Source: Blautia obeum ATCC 29174 (GTDB lineage Bacteria; Bacillota; Clostridia; Lachnospirales; Lachnospiraceae). From it: DNA of 64,000 nucleotides. Both the position numbers and the translations under genes were made by a program. The DNA lies in NCBI RefSeq assembly GCF_025147765.1, contig NZ_CP102265.1, positions 806,001-870,000 on the forward strand. The letters are read 5' to 3'. Below the pieces are notes generated by a model. The model was not told the DNA's origin. It did no database searches and saw only the letters and a list, made by a program, of their open reading frames with translations. Shown piece after piece: positions 31,858-40,306 of this stretch (its first letter is position 1; every line of letters begins with the position of its first letter).

Positions 31858-33039
31858 TTATAAATGATATGGAGAACCTGTAATCTCTGCAAGGGCATGC
31901 AGAGCAAGATCAACTTCGTGATGTGTGTTTTCTGGTCCGAAAGAAAAACGAATCGTTCCTTCTGGGTAAGTGCCAAGTGTTTTGTGTGCACTTGGGGCAC
32001 AGTGAAGTCCGACACGTGTCATGATTCCGTAAGTGTCATCCATTTCATAGGCAACGCGTGCCATATCTGTTTGTAATGTCTGGACAGATACGACAGAAGT
32101 ACGTTCTATCGTATTATGTTTTCCTATTGCACGAAGAGTTGATTCAGATGGATCCATCTGCATGAGTCCATTGATAAAATACTGCGTTAATTCCAGTTCA
32201 TGTTGGTGAAGCTTGCCCATATCTGTCTGCTCCAGATCACAGAGTGCTGCATGCAGACCGAGAATTCCGGGAATGTTTGGTGTTCCTGGTTCGAATCGAT
32301 CAGGAAGAAAAGACGGAACTTCTTCTGTATGGGAAACACTTCCGGTTCCACCGCTTAAGAGAGGCTCGATTTGGGAGGCGAGTTCATTACGGATCAGAAA
32401 ACCGCCGGTACCCTGTGGACCGCGAAGACCTTTATGTCCGGTGAAAGCAAGAGCGTCCAGCTGAAGTGCCTCCATATCGATTGGGACAGTACCGGCTGTC
32501 TGGGCAGTATCCAGGATAAAAAGAAGTCCATGTTTCTTACAGAATTTTCCAAGTTCCTGTACCGGCATCATGGTTCCACAGACATTAGAAGCGTGCAGAC
32601 AGACGAGAAGCCGGGTGTTCGGTTTAAGAAGTTCTTCTGCTTTTTCTATAAGAAGAGAACCGTCCGCAGAGCATGGAATACGGTCAAAAGTGACTCCATG
32701 CCGGGTAAGCTGTACCAGCGGACGCATGACCGCATTGTGTTCCATAGAGGAAACAAGTACATGGTCTCCGGATTTCAGCAGTCCTTTCAGAAGAATATTC
32801 AGACTGGTCGTGATATTGGGAGTGAAGATTACATTTTTGCCTTTTCCGGATGTGAAATGAAACAGGCGGAGAAGCTGTTCGCGAGTCTCGAAGATCTGTT
32901 CTTCAACAGAATAGGCAGCCTGATAACCTCCACGGTTCACATTGACAGCAGAACCATTCAGGTAATCGTAAACAGCCTGTGCCACGGAGGGAGCCTTTGG
33001 ATAGGAAGTACTTGCCTGATCCAGATATATTTTTGCCAT
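31858..33039 (-). CDS. Cysteine desulfurase/selenocysteine lyase-like PLP enzyme
   Basis: 393 residues, class V aminotransferase fold. MAKIYLDQASTSYPKAP start; SSMEHNAVMRPL; PLP lysine in FTGHKGLRGPQG; catalytic cysteine in RVGLHCAPSAHK; ending TIRFSFGPENTHHEVD. It belongs to the short NifS-like group (TIGR01977 type) seen with seleno-YedE genes and probably mobilises S or Se from an amino acid. It is not near isc or suf scaffold genes. Transcribed divergently from yedE and in line with the LysR gene 68 bases downstream. Confidence 0.86.
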   Translation of the reverse strand: MAKIYLDQASTSYPKAPSVAQAVYDYLNGSAVNVNRGGYQAAYSVEEQIFETREQLLRLFHFTSGKGKNVIFTPNITTSLNILLKGLLKSGDHVLVSSMEHNAVMRPLVQLTRHGVTFDRIPCSADGSLLIEKAEELLKPNTRLLVCLHASNVCGTMMPVQELGKFCKKHGLLFILDTAQTAGTVPIDMEALQLDALAFTGHKGLRGPQGTGGFLIRNELASQIEPLLSGGTGSVSHTEEVPSFLPDRFEPGTPNIPGILGLHAALCDLEQTDMGKLHQHELELTQYFINGLMQMDPSESTLRAIGKHNTIERTSVVSVQTLQTDMARVAYEMDDTYGIMTRVGLHCAPSAHKTLGTYPEGTIRFSFGPENTHHEVDLALHALAEITGSPYHL

Positions 33040-33057
33040 AACTATAACCTCGATTCA

Positions 33058-33128
33058 GATATTCTGATAACAGATATCAGGATTATTTATAAAATATTTC
33101 TATAAATAGCTATAAAACAAGACTATAA
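33058..33128. promoter_or_regulatory. Divergent control region of the selenium-type cluster
   Basis: GATAT-N11-ATATC (33058-33078) is a LysR-type T-N11-A palindrome. An A/T-rich inverted repeat TATTTATA/TATAAATA follows about 10 bases later. TATAAT at 33123-33128 fits a -10 for yedE but lacks a -35, consistent with activation by the LysR protein. Confidence 0.45.
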
Positions 33129-33228
33129 TGAATTAGCTTTTTTGTCAATGAAATGTTATTATTTTATACAAAGAATGTATGCTATAAACAAAAAAATTAG
33201 CATAAGAGGGAAAGGGAGGTAACAACAA

Positions 33229-34293
33229 ATGAAAAAAGAAAAAACAACGATCGTTGTGGCAGGCGTGCTGATCGGTGTGATCTCAGCAATGCTGGTGTTC
33301 TTTGGAAATCCGGCGAACATGGGATTCTGTATCGCCTGTTTCTTACGAGACACTACAGGAGCATTGGGACTCCATTCTGCAGCTGCGGTACAGTACATCC
33401 GTCCGGAGATCATCGGGCTGGTGCTTGGTGCATGCATCGTGTCACTGATTACAAAGGAATTTCGTCCGAGAGGTGGTTCGGCACCGGTTACCAGATTTAC
33501 ACTGGGAGCTTTTGTTATGATCGGATGTCTGATGTTCCTTGGGTGTCCGTTCCGAATGATTCTGCGTCTGGCTGGTGGTGACGGAAACGCCATTTTTGGT
33601 CTGGTAGGATTTGCAGCAGGTATCCTTACGGGAACATTCTTCCTGAAAAAAGGTTACACGCTGAAACGTTCCTACAAGATGCCGAAACTGGAGGGAGCTG
33701 TATATCCGGCATTCCAGATTGTGGTGCTGATTCTTCTGGTAGCAGCACCGGCATTTATTCATTTTACGGAGCCGGAAGGCGGACCGGGAGCCAAACATGC
33801 AGCAATCCTAATTTCACTTGCTGCTGGTGTGATTGTTGGTATCCTTGCACAGAGAACACGTCTCTGTATGGTTGGCGGCATCCGCGATGCAGTTCTTTTT
33901 GGAGAATATAAACTACTCTTTGGTTTTGTAGCAATTCTTGTCAGTGCGCTGATCATGAATGTGGCACTTGGATTTTTCCACCCAGGATTTGTCGGACAGC
34001 CAATCGCACATACAGACGGACTGTGGAATGCACTTGGCATGTATCTGGCCGGGTTTGGCTGCATTCTTCTTGGAGGTTGTCCGATGCGTCAGCTGATTCT
34101 GTCAGGAGAAGGAAATACAGACTCTGTTGTTACAGTGCTTGGTCTGATGGCAGGAGCTGCTTTTGCACATAACTTTGGCCTGGCATCTTCCGCAGACGGA
34201 CCGACTGCAAATGGTAAGATTGCAGTTGTGATCGGCATCGTTGTGGTTGCAGCTATTGCAGTGATCAATTCAATGAGAAAAGAAGAAGCCTGA
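33229..34293 (+). CDS. yedE: YedE-family putative selenium/sulfur transporter
   Basis: 354 residues, about nine or ten membrane helices in two homologous halves of the YeeE/YedE (DUF395) fold. Conserved cysteine/glycine motifs face each other: NMGFCIACFLRDTTGALG and MFLGCPFRMILRLAGGDGNA in the first half, RLCMVGGIRDAVLFG and LLGGCPMRQLILSGEG in the second. The family imports thiosulfate, and the clostridial selenium-linked branch is proposed to carry selenium compounds. Strong GGGAGGT ribosome site. It heads a yedE-tusA-DUF3343 operon. Confidence 0.9.
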   Translation: MKKEKTTIVVAGVLIGVISAMLVFFGNPANMGFCIACFLRDTTGALGLHSAAAVQYIRPEIIGLVLGACIVSLITKEFRPRGGSAPVTRFTLGAFVMIGCLMFLGCPFRMILRLAGGDGNAIFGLVGFAAGILTGTFFLKKGYTLKRSYKMPKLEGAVYPAFQIVVLILLVAAPAFIHFTEPEGGPGAKHAAILISLAAGVIVGILAQRTRLCMVGGIRDAVLFGEYKLLFGFVAILVSALIMNVALGFFHPGFVGQPIAHTDGLWNALGMYLAGFGCILLGGCPMRQLILSGEGNTDSVVTVLGLMAGAAFAHNFGLASSADGPTANGKIAVVIGIVVVAAIAVINSMRKEEA

Positions 34294-34320
34294 GTAAAAG
34301 AACTGAAAGGAGAATGAAAG

Positions 34321-34527
34321 ATGAAGCGAGTAGACGCAAGAGGACTGTCCTGTCCGGAGCCAGTCATTCAGACTAAGACTGCAATGGCTTCAAAAGAAGC
34401 AGAATATGAAGTGCTGGTAGATAATGTAGTTGCGAAAGAAAATGTTTCTCGATTTGTGATGCATCAGGGATATCAGGTGAATGTGGAAGAACAGGGAGAC
34501 GATTTCCTGCTTAAAATAACAAAATGA
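34321..34527 (+). CDS. TusA/YedF-like sulfur carrier
   Basis: 68 residues with the invariant persulfide motif RGLSCPEPVIQTK (Cys 11) and the usual beta-alpha-beta-alpha-beta layout. TusA-family proteins relay sulfur; in selenium clusters the YedF variant is thought to handle selenium. This copy lacks the C-terminal extension of the longer clostridial YedF. It would accept S/Se from the NifS-like enzyme encoded across the divergent promoter. The stop overlaps the DUF3343 start (ATGA), implying coupled synthesis. Confidence 0.88.
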   Translation: MKRVDARGLSCPEPVIQTKTAMASKEAEYEVLVDNVVAKENVSRFVMHQGYQVNVEEQGDDFLLKITK

Positions 34528-34766
34528 TGACATATATTGCGACTTTTTATTCCCATTATGGTGCAATACAGTTTCGAAAAAACTGTGAAAAAATGCATCT
34601 GGAGGCGCTCGTCATGCCGGTTCCACGAGATTTGAGTTCTTCCTGCGGAACCTGTGTCCGTTTTGTGGCAGAGGGTGAATTTCCGGAGAAGAATGAAGAG
34701 GTGGAGCAGATCGTCCGGATTGAGGATTCCGGATATGTGTGTATTTACCATGCAGATGGGGAATAA
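34524..34766 (+). CDS. DUF3343 putative Se/S relay protein
   Basis: 80 residues: MMTYIATFYSHYGAIQFRKN, VMPVPRDLSSSCGTCVRF. The SSCGTC cysteine pair is the diagnostic DUF3343 feature. The family occurs next to yedE/yedF or the NifS-like gene in selenium loci; biochemistry unknown. Overlaps tusA by four bases and is last before the terminator at 34809. Confidence 0.88.
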   Translation: MMTYIATFYSHYGAIQFRKNCEKMHLEALVMPVPRDLSSSCGTCVRFVAEGEFPEKNEEVEQIVRIEDSGYVCIYHADGE

Positions 34767-34808
34767 AATTATATCATTCTTGAAAACAGAATGAGGAATT
34801 CATAAGGT

Positions 34809-34867
34809 AAGAGTCTGAAAGAATTGATGCTGCTTTTTAAAGGTATCTTTTTTTCAGGCTCTTTTTA
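34809..34867 (+). terminator. Intrinsic terminator of the yedE operon
   Basis: AAGAGTCTGAAA (34809-34820) pairs with TTTCAGGCTCTT (34852-34863) over 12 bp with one G-U; TTTTTAT follows. The loop is long (31 bases). Confidence 0.72.
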
Positions 34868-35014
34868 TAGGAAATTGAAGATTATTTAATGTTGGTGTGG
34901 CACGGGTATACATTCCAGAGGAATTCGTGTATACTGATAGGCAATCAGAAGTTACAGCAGAAGATCGTTTTTAGCGTATATTCTCTGTATAAAAAAGTTA
35001 CAGGAGTGACAGAT

Positions 35015-35515
35015 ATGGGAGAAAGACTTACAAAAAGAGATATAGAAAAAATAGAAGAAGAGATTGAACATCGTAAGCTTGTTATTCGAAAAGAAGCAAT
35101 TGAGGCAGTAAAAGAGGCCCGTGCGCAGGGTGATTTAAGTGAAAACTTTGAATATTATGCAGCGAAGAAACACAAGAATCAGAACGAAAGCCGTATCCGC
35201 TATCTGGAGAGAATGCTGAAAACAGCAACAGTTGTAGATGATTCTTCGAAGTCCGATGAAGTTGGAATGGATGATATTGTTGAAGTAGAGTTTGAAGAAG
35301 ATGGAGAAGTGGAAAAGTATAAACTTGTCACATCCATCCGTGGAAATTCCATGGAAAACCGTGTCAGCATCGAATCTCCGATCGGGAAAGCCCTTAAAGG
35401 TCATCGAGTAGGTGACCGTGTATTGGTCAATGTCAATGAGAATGTCAGCTATTATCTGCGTGTCAAATCGATTGACAAGACCGGAGATGAAGGTGAAAAT
35501 ATCCGCAGTTTTTAA
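35015..35515 (+). CDS. greA: GreA-type transcript cleavage factor
   Basis: 166 residues: N-terminal coiled coil (TKRDIEKIEEEIEHRKLVIR) with the acidic tip ARAQGDLSENFEYYAA that enters the RNA polymerase secondary channel, then the FKBP-like C-terminal domain (VSIESPIGKALKGHRVGDRV). It rescues backtracked RNA polymerase. AGGAG at 35002-35006 sets ATG 35015; a longer frame from 34889 crosses a GTATAC-flanked hairpin (34906-34934) and is disfavoured. Apparently monocistronic. Confidence 0.92.
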   Translation: MGERLTKRDIEKIEEEIEHRKLVIRKEAIEAVKEARAQGDLSENFEYYAAKKHKNQNESRIRYLERMLKTATVVDDSSKSDEVGMDDIVEVEFEEDGEVEKYKLVTSIRGNSMENRVSIESPIGKALKGHRVGDRVLVNVNENVSYYLRVKSIDKTGDEGENIRSF

Positions 35516-35568
35516 AAGGACAGATTTTAAAACCAGACAGAAAGCGGCATTTTTTGACAAAATTCGAT

Positions 35569-35607
35569 TTTACAAAGATTTAACATAATACTGGTGAGAA
35601 CTTTACA
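35569..35607 (+). promoter_or_regulatory. PhoP-box-like 11-bp-phased repeats
   Basis: TTTACA at 35569, TTAACA at 35580 and TTTACA at 35602 fall on an 11-base grid, the spacing of PhoP (TTAACA) boxes in Bacillus; one grid position (35591) does not match. They lie 50-90 bases before a Na/Pi cotransporter gene followed by PhoP/PhoR-type genes. Confidence 0.5.
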
Positions 35608-35656
35608 AGGTGTCAATATGATGAAAATATATTAAATTCAGGTAAAGGAGAATAAT

Positions 35657-37423
35657 ATGAATTTTTTCAGTATATTGACATTATTAGGAGGTCTCGCCAT
35701 GTTCCTGTATGGAATGCAGGTTATGGGAGATGGACTTGCCAAAGTTTCAGGCGGGAAGCTGGAACAGATCCTTGAGAACCTTACATCCAGTAAATGGAAA
35801 GCAGTTCTTCTGGGCATGTGTGTGACGGCAGTTATTCAGTCCTCATCTGCAACAACCGTTATGGTCGTTGGTTTTGTAAATTCTGGTATCATGAAACTGA
35901 CACAGGCGGTCGGAATCATTATGGGTGCCAATATTGGTACTACGATTACATCCTGGATCTTGAGTCTGACCGGAATTGAAAGCAGCAACTTTTTTATCAG
36001 CCTGCTGAAGCCGAGTTCTTTTTCACCAATCCTCGCAATGGTCGGAATTATATTACTGACGTTTACAAAAAGTTCCCGCAAGAAAGACATCGGTACGATT
36101 ATGCTTGGTTTTGCAGTACTGATGTTTGGTATGGAAAGTATGAGTGGAGCTGTGAAACCTCTGGCTGATGTACCGGAATTTACGGGCCTTCTTCTGAAAT
36201 TTTCCAACCCGGTTGCCGGTATCCTTGCAGGTACGATACTGACCGCGATCATTCAGTCATCTTCTGCATCCGTAGGTATTCTGCAGGCACTTTGTATGAC
36301 TGGCGCAGTACCGTTCAGTTCTGCATTTCCGATCATCATGGGACAGAATATTGGTACTTGTGTGACAGCACTTTTGTCCGCAATTGGAGCGAATAAGAAT
36401 GCAAAACGTGCAGCGATGATCCATCTGTATTTCAATTTGATCGGAACCGTGGTATTCATGATTCTGTTCTATATGATCAATGCTGCTGTTCATTTTCCGT
36501 TTATGACACAGATGGCGACACCGGCAACGATCGCGATCACTCACAGCGTGTTTAATATCACGGCAACACTGGTATGGCTGCCATTCTCTAATCTGCTTGT
36601 AAAACTTGCCTGTCTTACAATCTGTGATGACAAGAAAGATGAAGTCAGCAAAGAGGATCAGGAGTTTATGATCCTGGAATCTCGTTTCCTTGAAAAACCT
36701 GCTTTTGCAGTGGAACAGGGAAGAAATGCAGCAAGACACATGGAGAAAGATTCCAGAAAGGCACTTAATATTGCTCTGGATCTGATCTATGATTACAGTG
36801 AAGAACAGGCAGAACATGTACAGGAGATTGAGTCAAAAGTAGACCGTTATGAGGATGAGCTTGGAACATATCTTGTAAAGCTGAATAACAAAAATCTCTC
36901 AGAGAGAGACAGCCATAGTGTATCAACGATGTTGCATTGTATCGGAGATTTTGAACGAATCTCAGACCATGCGGTCAATATTATGGAGTCAGCACAGGAA
37001 CTTCATGAGAAAAAGCTTACTTTTTCAGCTCAGGCACGAAATGAGCTGCAGGTCCTGATCGCTGCCGTTAGCAGGATCGTAGATACAGCATATCAGATTT
37101 TTGACAAGCAGGATCTGAATCTGACAGAGGATGTAGAACCACTGGAAGAAATAGTAGATGAATTAAGCAAAGAATTAAAACGTCGTCATATTAATCGGCT
37201 TCGTTCCGGAGAATGTACGATTGAAATGGGATTTATTCTGACAGATCTTCTTACCAGTCTGGAAAGAATTGCAGATCACTGTTCGAATATCAGCGTCTGC
37301 ATCACGCAGGTAAGAGAGAATCTTTATGATACACACAGTCATCTGGAAAGTATGAAGAATGAACCGGATGATGCATATTATAACCGTCTGGAAGAACTGC
37401 AGAAAGAGTATGTACTTCCGTAG
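35657..37423 (+). CDS. Na/phosphate cotransporter with PhoU-like domain
   Basis: 588 residues. Two Na_Pi_cotrans repeats with the hallmark QSSSATT (TAVIQSSSATTVMVVGFVNS) and QSSSASVGILQAL motifs, about nine helices. The C-terminal PhoU-like helical bundle (about 345-560) has DRYEDELG and IGDFERISDHAVN. Imports phosphate with sodium; the PhoU part is thought to regulate. Same direction and 40 bases before a PhoB-like regulator gene, behind a PhoP-box-like repeat, so phosphate-responsive autoregulation is likely. Gene names vary (nptA, yjbB). Confidence 0.9.
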   Translation: MNFFSILTLLGGLAMFLYGMQVMGDGLAKVSGGKLEQILENLTSSKWKAVLLGMCVTAVIQSSSATTVMVVGFVNSGIMKLTQAVGIIMGANIGTTITSWILSLTGIESSNFFISLLKPSSFSPILAMVGIILLTFTKSSRKKDIGTIMLGFAVLMFGMESMSGAVKPLADVPEFTGLLLKFSNPVAGILAGTILTAIIQSSSASVGILQALCMTGAVPFSSAFPIIMGQNIGTCVTALLSAIGANKNAKRAAMIHLYFNLIGTVVFMILFYMINAAVHFPFMTQMATPATIAITHSVFNITATLVWLPFSNLLVKLACLTICDDKKDEVSKEDQEFMILESRFLEKPAFAVEQGRNAARHMEKDSRKALNIALDLIYDYSEEQAEHVQEIESKVDRYEDELGTYLVKLNNKNLSERDSHSVSTMLHCIGDFERISDHAVNIMESAQELHEKKLTFSAQARNELQVLIAAVSRIVDTAYQIFDKQDLNLTEDVEPLEEIVDELSKELKRRHINRLRSGECTIEMGFILTDLLTSLERIADHCSNISVCITQVRENLYDTHSHLESMKNEPDDAYYNRLEELQKEYVLP

Positions 37424-37463
37424 AATATTTGCAGGGCTCCCGGACAGAAAGGAATTATGCTGA

Positions 37464-38132
37464 ATGATCTATTGTGTGGAAGACGAAAAAAATATCAGAG
37501 AGCTGCTGATCTATACACTGGAAACGACCGGGTTTTCTGCAAGAGGGATGGCAAACAGTAAAGAACTGAAAGATGCACTGAAAGAAGAACTGCCGGATCT
37601 GATCCTTCTGGATATCATGCTTCCGGGAGAAGATGGATACAGCATTCTGGAACGTCTGAAAGCTTCATCGGAAACCCAAAATATTCCGGTGATCATGGTG
37701 ACGGCAAAAGAAGCGGAGTACGATAAAGTAAGAGGTTTGGAAGCAGGCGCGGATGATTATATCACCAAACCGTTTGGAATGATGGAGTTTGTTGCCAGAG
37801 TCAAAGCGGTTCTCAGGCGCTGTTCAAGACAGGAAGAAGACAAAGAACTGAAATGTGATGATCTGAGATTGTCTGTGGGCAGACATAAAGTTTACTGGAA
37901 AGAGGAAAAAGTAGAACTGACCAGAAAAGAATTTGAACTTCTTCAGTATTTGATGGAAAACAAAGGTCTGGTCATGACCAGAAATCAGATTCTCTGTCAT
38001 GTATGGGGATATGATTTTGATGGAGAAACAAGAACGGTGGATGTGCATGTCCGTACGCTTCGTCAGAAACTGGGAGAAGCAGGCAACTTGATAGAAACGG
38101 TGCGTGGCGTCGGCTATCGGATAGGAGCATGA
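37464..38132 (+). CDS. phoP: OmpR/PhoB-type response regulator
   Basis: 222 residues: receiver domain with phospho-acceptor D50 in LILLDIMLPGEDGYS, KPF lysine, then a winged HTH (ELTRKEFELLQYLMENKGLV, TVDVHVRTLRQKLGEAG). AGGAA before ATG 37464. Followed two bases after its stop by its kinase gene. With the cotransporter upstream it is most likely the phosphate regulator, but the symbol rests on context. Confidence 0.88.
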   Translation: MIYCVEDEKNIRELLIYTLETTGFSARGMANSKELKDALKEELPDLILLDIMLPGEDGYSILERLKASSETQNIPVIMVTAKEAEYDKVRGLEAGADDYITKPFGMMEFVARVKAVLRRCSRQEEDKELKCDDLRLSVGRHKVYWKEEKVELTRKEFELLQYLMENKGLVMTRNQILCHVWGYDFDGETRTVDVHVRTLRQKLGEAGNLIETVRGVGYRIGA

Positions 38133-38133
38133 T

Positions 38134-39465
38134 ATGAGGAAAAAAATACTGAATCATACCTGTATACTGGTAGTTGTTTCTGTACTTCTGACATTTCTTG
38201 CAGCAGGACTGGTCATGTATGGTAAATACAATGAAGATCTGAAGGAAAGTGTCCGGGACAGCCTGAAATATGTGCAGGATGGCGTAGAAAAGATGGGTAA
38301 TTCCTATCTGGATGATGCACTTGGAAAGGCTACTTCAGCCCGCATTACGCTACTTGATCCAAAGGGAAATGTCCTGTTCGATTCGCTGGAGAATTCTGCA
38401 GAACTTGAAAATCACAGTAACCGTCCGGAATTTATTCAGGCAGAGAAGAATGGATACGCGGAATCACTGAGATACTCGGAAACATTGTCAAAACAGAATT
38501 TTTATTGTGCGGTAAAACTGGATGATGGAGACATCCTGCGTGTTGGAAGAACAACGGATAGTGTGTTTTATACGATGTTATCGAGTTCGGTACTGCTTGG
38601 AGGACTGCTGATTCTGATTTTTGCAGTGACATTTATTCTGGTCCGCAAACAGACAAAAGATCTGATCGAGCCAATTAATACACTGAATCTGGAAGAGCCG
38701 CTCAAGGATGTGGCATATGAAGAATTACGTCCGCTTCTTGGAAGGGTGGATCAGCAGAATAAACAGATCGCCAAACAGATGGAAGAACTGAAAGAGGCAG
38801 AAGCAGTGCGCAGAGAATTTTCGGCAAATGTTTCGCATGAGCTCAAGACACCACTTATGTCAATCTCCGGATATGCAGAACTTATGATGAATGGGATGGT
38901 TCCTGATGAAAAGGTGCCGGAATTTTCGGGCAGGATTTATCATGAAGCAAGTCGTCTGAGTGCGCTGGTCGCAGATATCATTCAGCTTTCCAGACTGGAT
39001 GAAAAAAACAGTGACCTTCCGTTTGAACTGGTAGATCTGTATGAACTGGCAGAGGACATTGTTTTGCATCTGGACAGTGCGGCTTCGAAAAAAAATATAA
39101 ATGTATCACTTGAGGGGAATGCGGTAACGGTACAGGGGGTACGGCATGTGATCTATGAGATGCTGTATAATATTGCGGATAATGCAATTCGTTATACGGA
39201 TCAGAATGGTACAGTAAATATTTTTACGGGAACAGTCAATGGACATGCTTTTTACCGTGTGGAAGATAATGGAATCGGTATTCCGGAAAATGAACAGAAG
39301 AGAATTTTTGAACGTTTTTACCGGGTCGATAAAAGCCATTCCCGTGCGACCGGTGGAACAGGCCTTGGACTTTCTATTGTAAAACATGGAGCAATCCTTC
39401 ATAATGCAGAGATAAAACTGAAAAGTGAGCCTGGCAAGGGTACAAAAATGGAGCTGGTGTTCTGA
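38134..39465 (+). CDS. phoR: PhoR-type sensor histidine kinase
   Basis: 443 residues. Two membrane helices (about 8-28 and 152-172) flank an extracytoplasmic domain of about 120 residues, followed by a HAMP-like linker and coiled coil. The HisKA motif FSANVSHELKTPLMSISGYA contains H235. ATPase boxes: NIADNAIRYTD, VEDNGIGIPE, TGGTGLGLSIVKHG. Lacks an obvious PAS domain. The stop codon lies in the loop of the terminator hairpin. Confidence 0.88.
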   Translation: MRKKILNHTCILVVVSVLLTFLAAGLVMYGKYNEDLKESVRDSLKYVQDGVEKMGNSYLDDALGKATSARITLLDPKGNVLFDSLENSAELENHSNRPEFIQAEKNGYAESLRYSETLSKQNFYCAVKLDDGDILRVGRTTDSVFYTMLSSSVLLGGLLILIFAVTFILVRKQTKDLIEPINTLNLEEPLKDVAYEELRPLLGRVDQQNKQIAKQMEELKEAEAVRREFSANVSHELKTPLMSISGYAELMMNGMVPDEKVPEFSGRIYHEASRLSALVADIIQLSRLDEKNSDLPFELVDLYELAEDIVLHLDSAASKKNINVSLEGNAVTVQGVRHVIYEMLYNIADNAIRYTDQNGTVNIFTGTVNGHAFYRVEDNGIGIPENEQKRIFERFYRVDKSHSRATGGTGLGLSIVKHGAILHNAEIKLKSEPGKGTKMELVF

Positions 39466-39482
39466 GAACACCGGCTCCTTTT
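39450..39482 (+). terminator. Terminator overlapping the phoR stop codon
   Basis: GGAGCTGGTGTTC-TGA-GAACACCGGCTCC, 13-bp stem with the stop TGA as the loop, then TTTT. The last codons of phoR form the left arm. Confidence 0.85.
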
Positions 39483-39501
39483 AGCGTTACAGAATTCAAA
39501 T

Positions 39502-40233
39502 TCAGAAGTCCATTGCAGAAAGGGCTGCTTCATCAGCAATGATCGTGCAGTCCGGGTGGAACTGTAAGATCGATCCTGGAACTTCTGGAGTGACTGGGCC
39601 TTGAATGACCTGTTTCAGAATTTCAGCTTTATCTTTACCGCTGACAACTACAAGAATCTTCCGGCATCGCATGATCGTTCCGATTCCCATGGTATATGCC
39701 TGTTTTGGAACATCCTTTTCGCTGTCAAAGAATCGTTTGTTGGCCTGAATCGTAGTTTCAGTCAAATCTACGCAGTGAGTCTCGTTTTCAAAATGGTCGG
39801 ATGGTTCATTAAAACCAATATGTCCATCGTGACCAAGCCCGAGAATCTGGATATCAGCTGGACCGATCTTGTGAAGCAGTTCGTTATATGCCTGGCATGC
39901 TTTTTCAGCATCTGGTTCTGTGCCGTTCGGAACGTATGTATTTGCATGGTTGATATTTATTTTGTGGAACAGATGGGTATTCATAAAATAGCGGTAGCTC
40001 TGTTCATCAGAACCAGCCAGTCCTTTATATTCATCGAGATTGACAGTCGTTACCTGAGAAAAATCCAGGTCACCGTTTTCGTACATTTCTACCAGATGTT
40101 CATAAGTTCCAACAGGAGATGAACCTGTAGCAAGGCCAAGAATACTGTCCGGTTTCAGAATTATCTGTGCCGCAATCAGATTGGCCGCCTTTCGGCTGAG
40201 TTCCTGATAATTTTTTACTTTACAGATTTGCAT
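39502..40233 (-). CDS. nagB: Glucosamine-6-phosphate deaminase
   Basis: 243 residues with LGLATGSSPVGTYEHLVEMY, VNLDEYKGL, and the active site GLGHDGHIGFNEPS holding the catalytic D, H and E. Converts GlcN-6-P to fructose-6-P and ammonia. AAGGAGG before the ATG. A palindrome TGTCC-N7-GGACA sits in its leader. No nagA nearby; the amino-sugar kinase and transporter genes to the right suggest a shared purpose. Confidence 0.94.
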   Translation of the reverse strand: MQICKVKNYQELSRKAANLIAAQIILKPDSILGLATGSSPVGTYEHLVEMYENGDLDFSQVTTVNLDEYKGLAGSDEQSYRYFMNTHLFHKININHANTYVPNGTEPDAEKACQAYNELLHKIGPADIQILGLGHDGHIGFNEPSDHFENETHCVDLTETTIQANKRFFDSEKDVPKQAYTMGIGTIMRCRKILVVVSGKDKAEILKQVIQGPVTPEVPGSILQFHPDCTIIADEAALSAMDF

Positions 40234-40246
40234 GTTTCCTCCTTCT

Positions 40247-40263
40247 TGTCCGTTTAGTGGACA
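40247..40263 (-). promoter_or_regulatory. Leader palindrome before nagB
   Basis: TGTCC-GTTTAGT-GGACA lies just upstream of the ribosome site, positioned to act as a roadblock operator or a small hairpin. It does not match the known NagR/DasR TGGTCTAGACCA type. Confidence 0.35.
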
Positions 40264-40306
40264 TGTGCATTTACATTTATTATATATATTTTTGTATTCG
40301 TCATGT

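Noticed and set aside
34906..34934. GTATAC-flanked hairpin upstream of greA as a regulatory element
   Set aside because: Arms are self-palindromic hexamers with a large internal mismatch; could be chance, and no promoter could be aligned with it.
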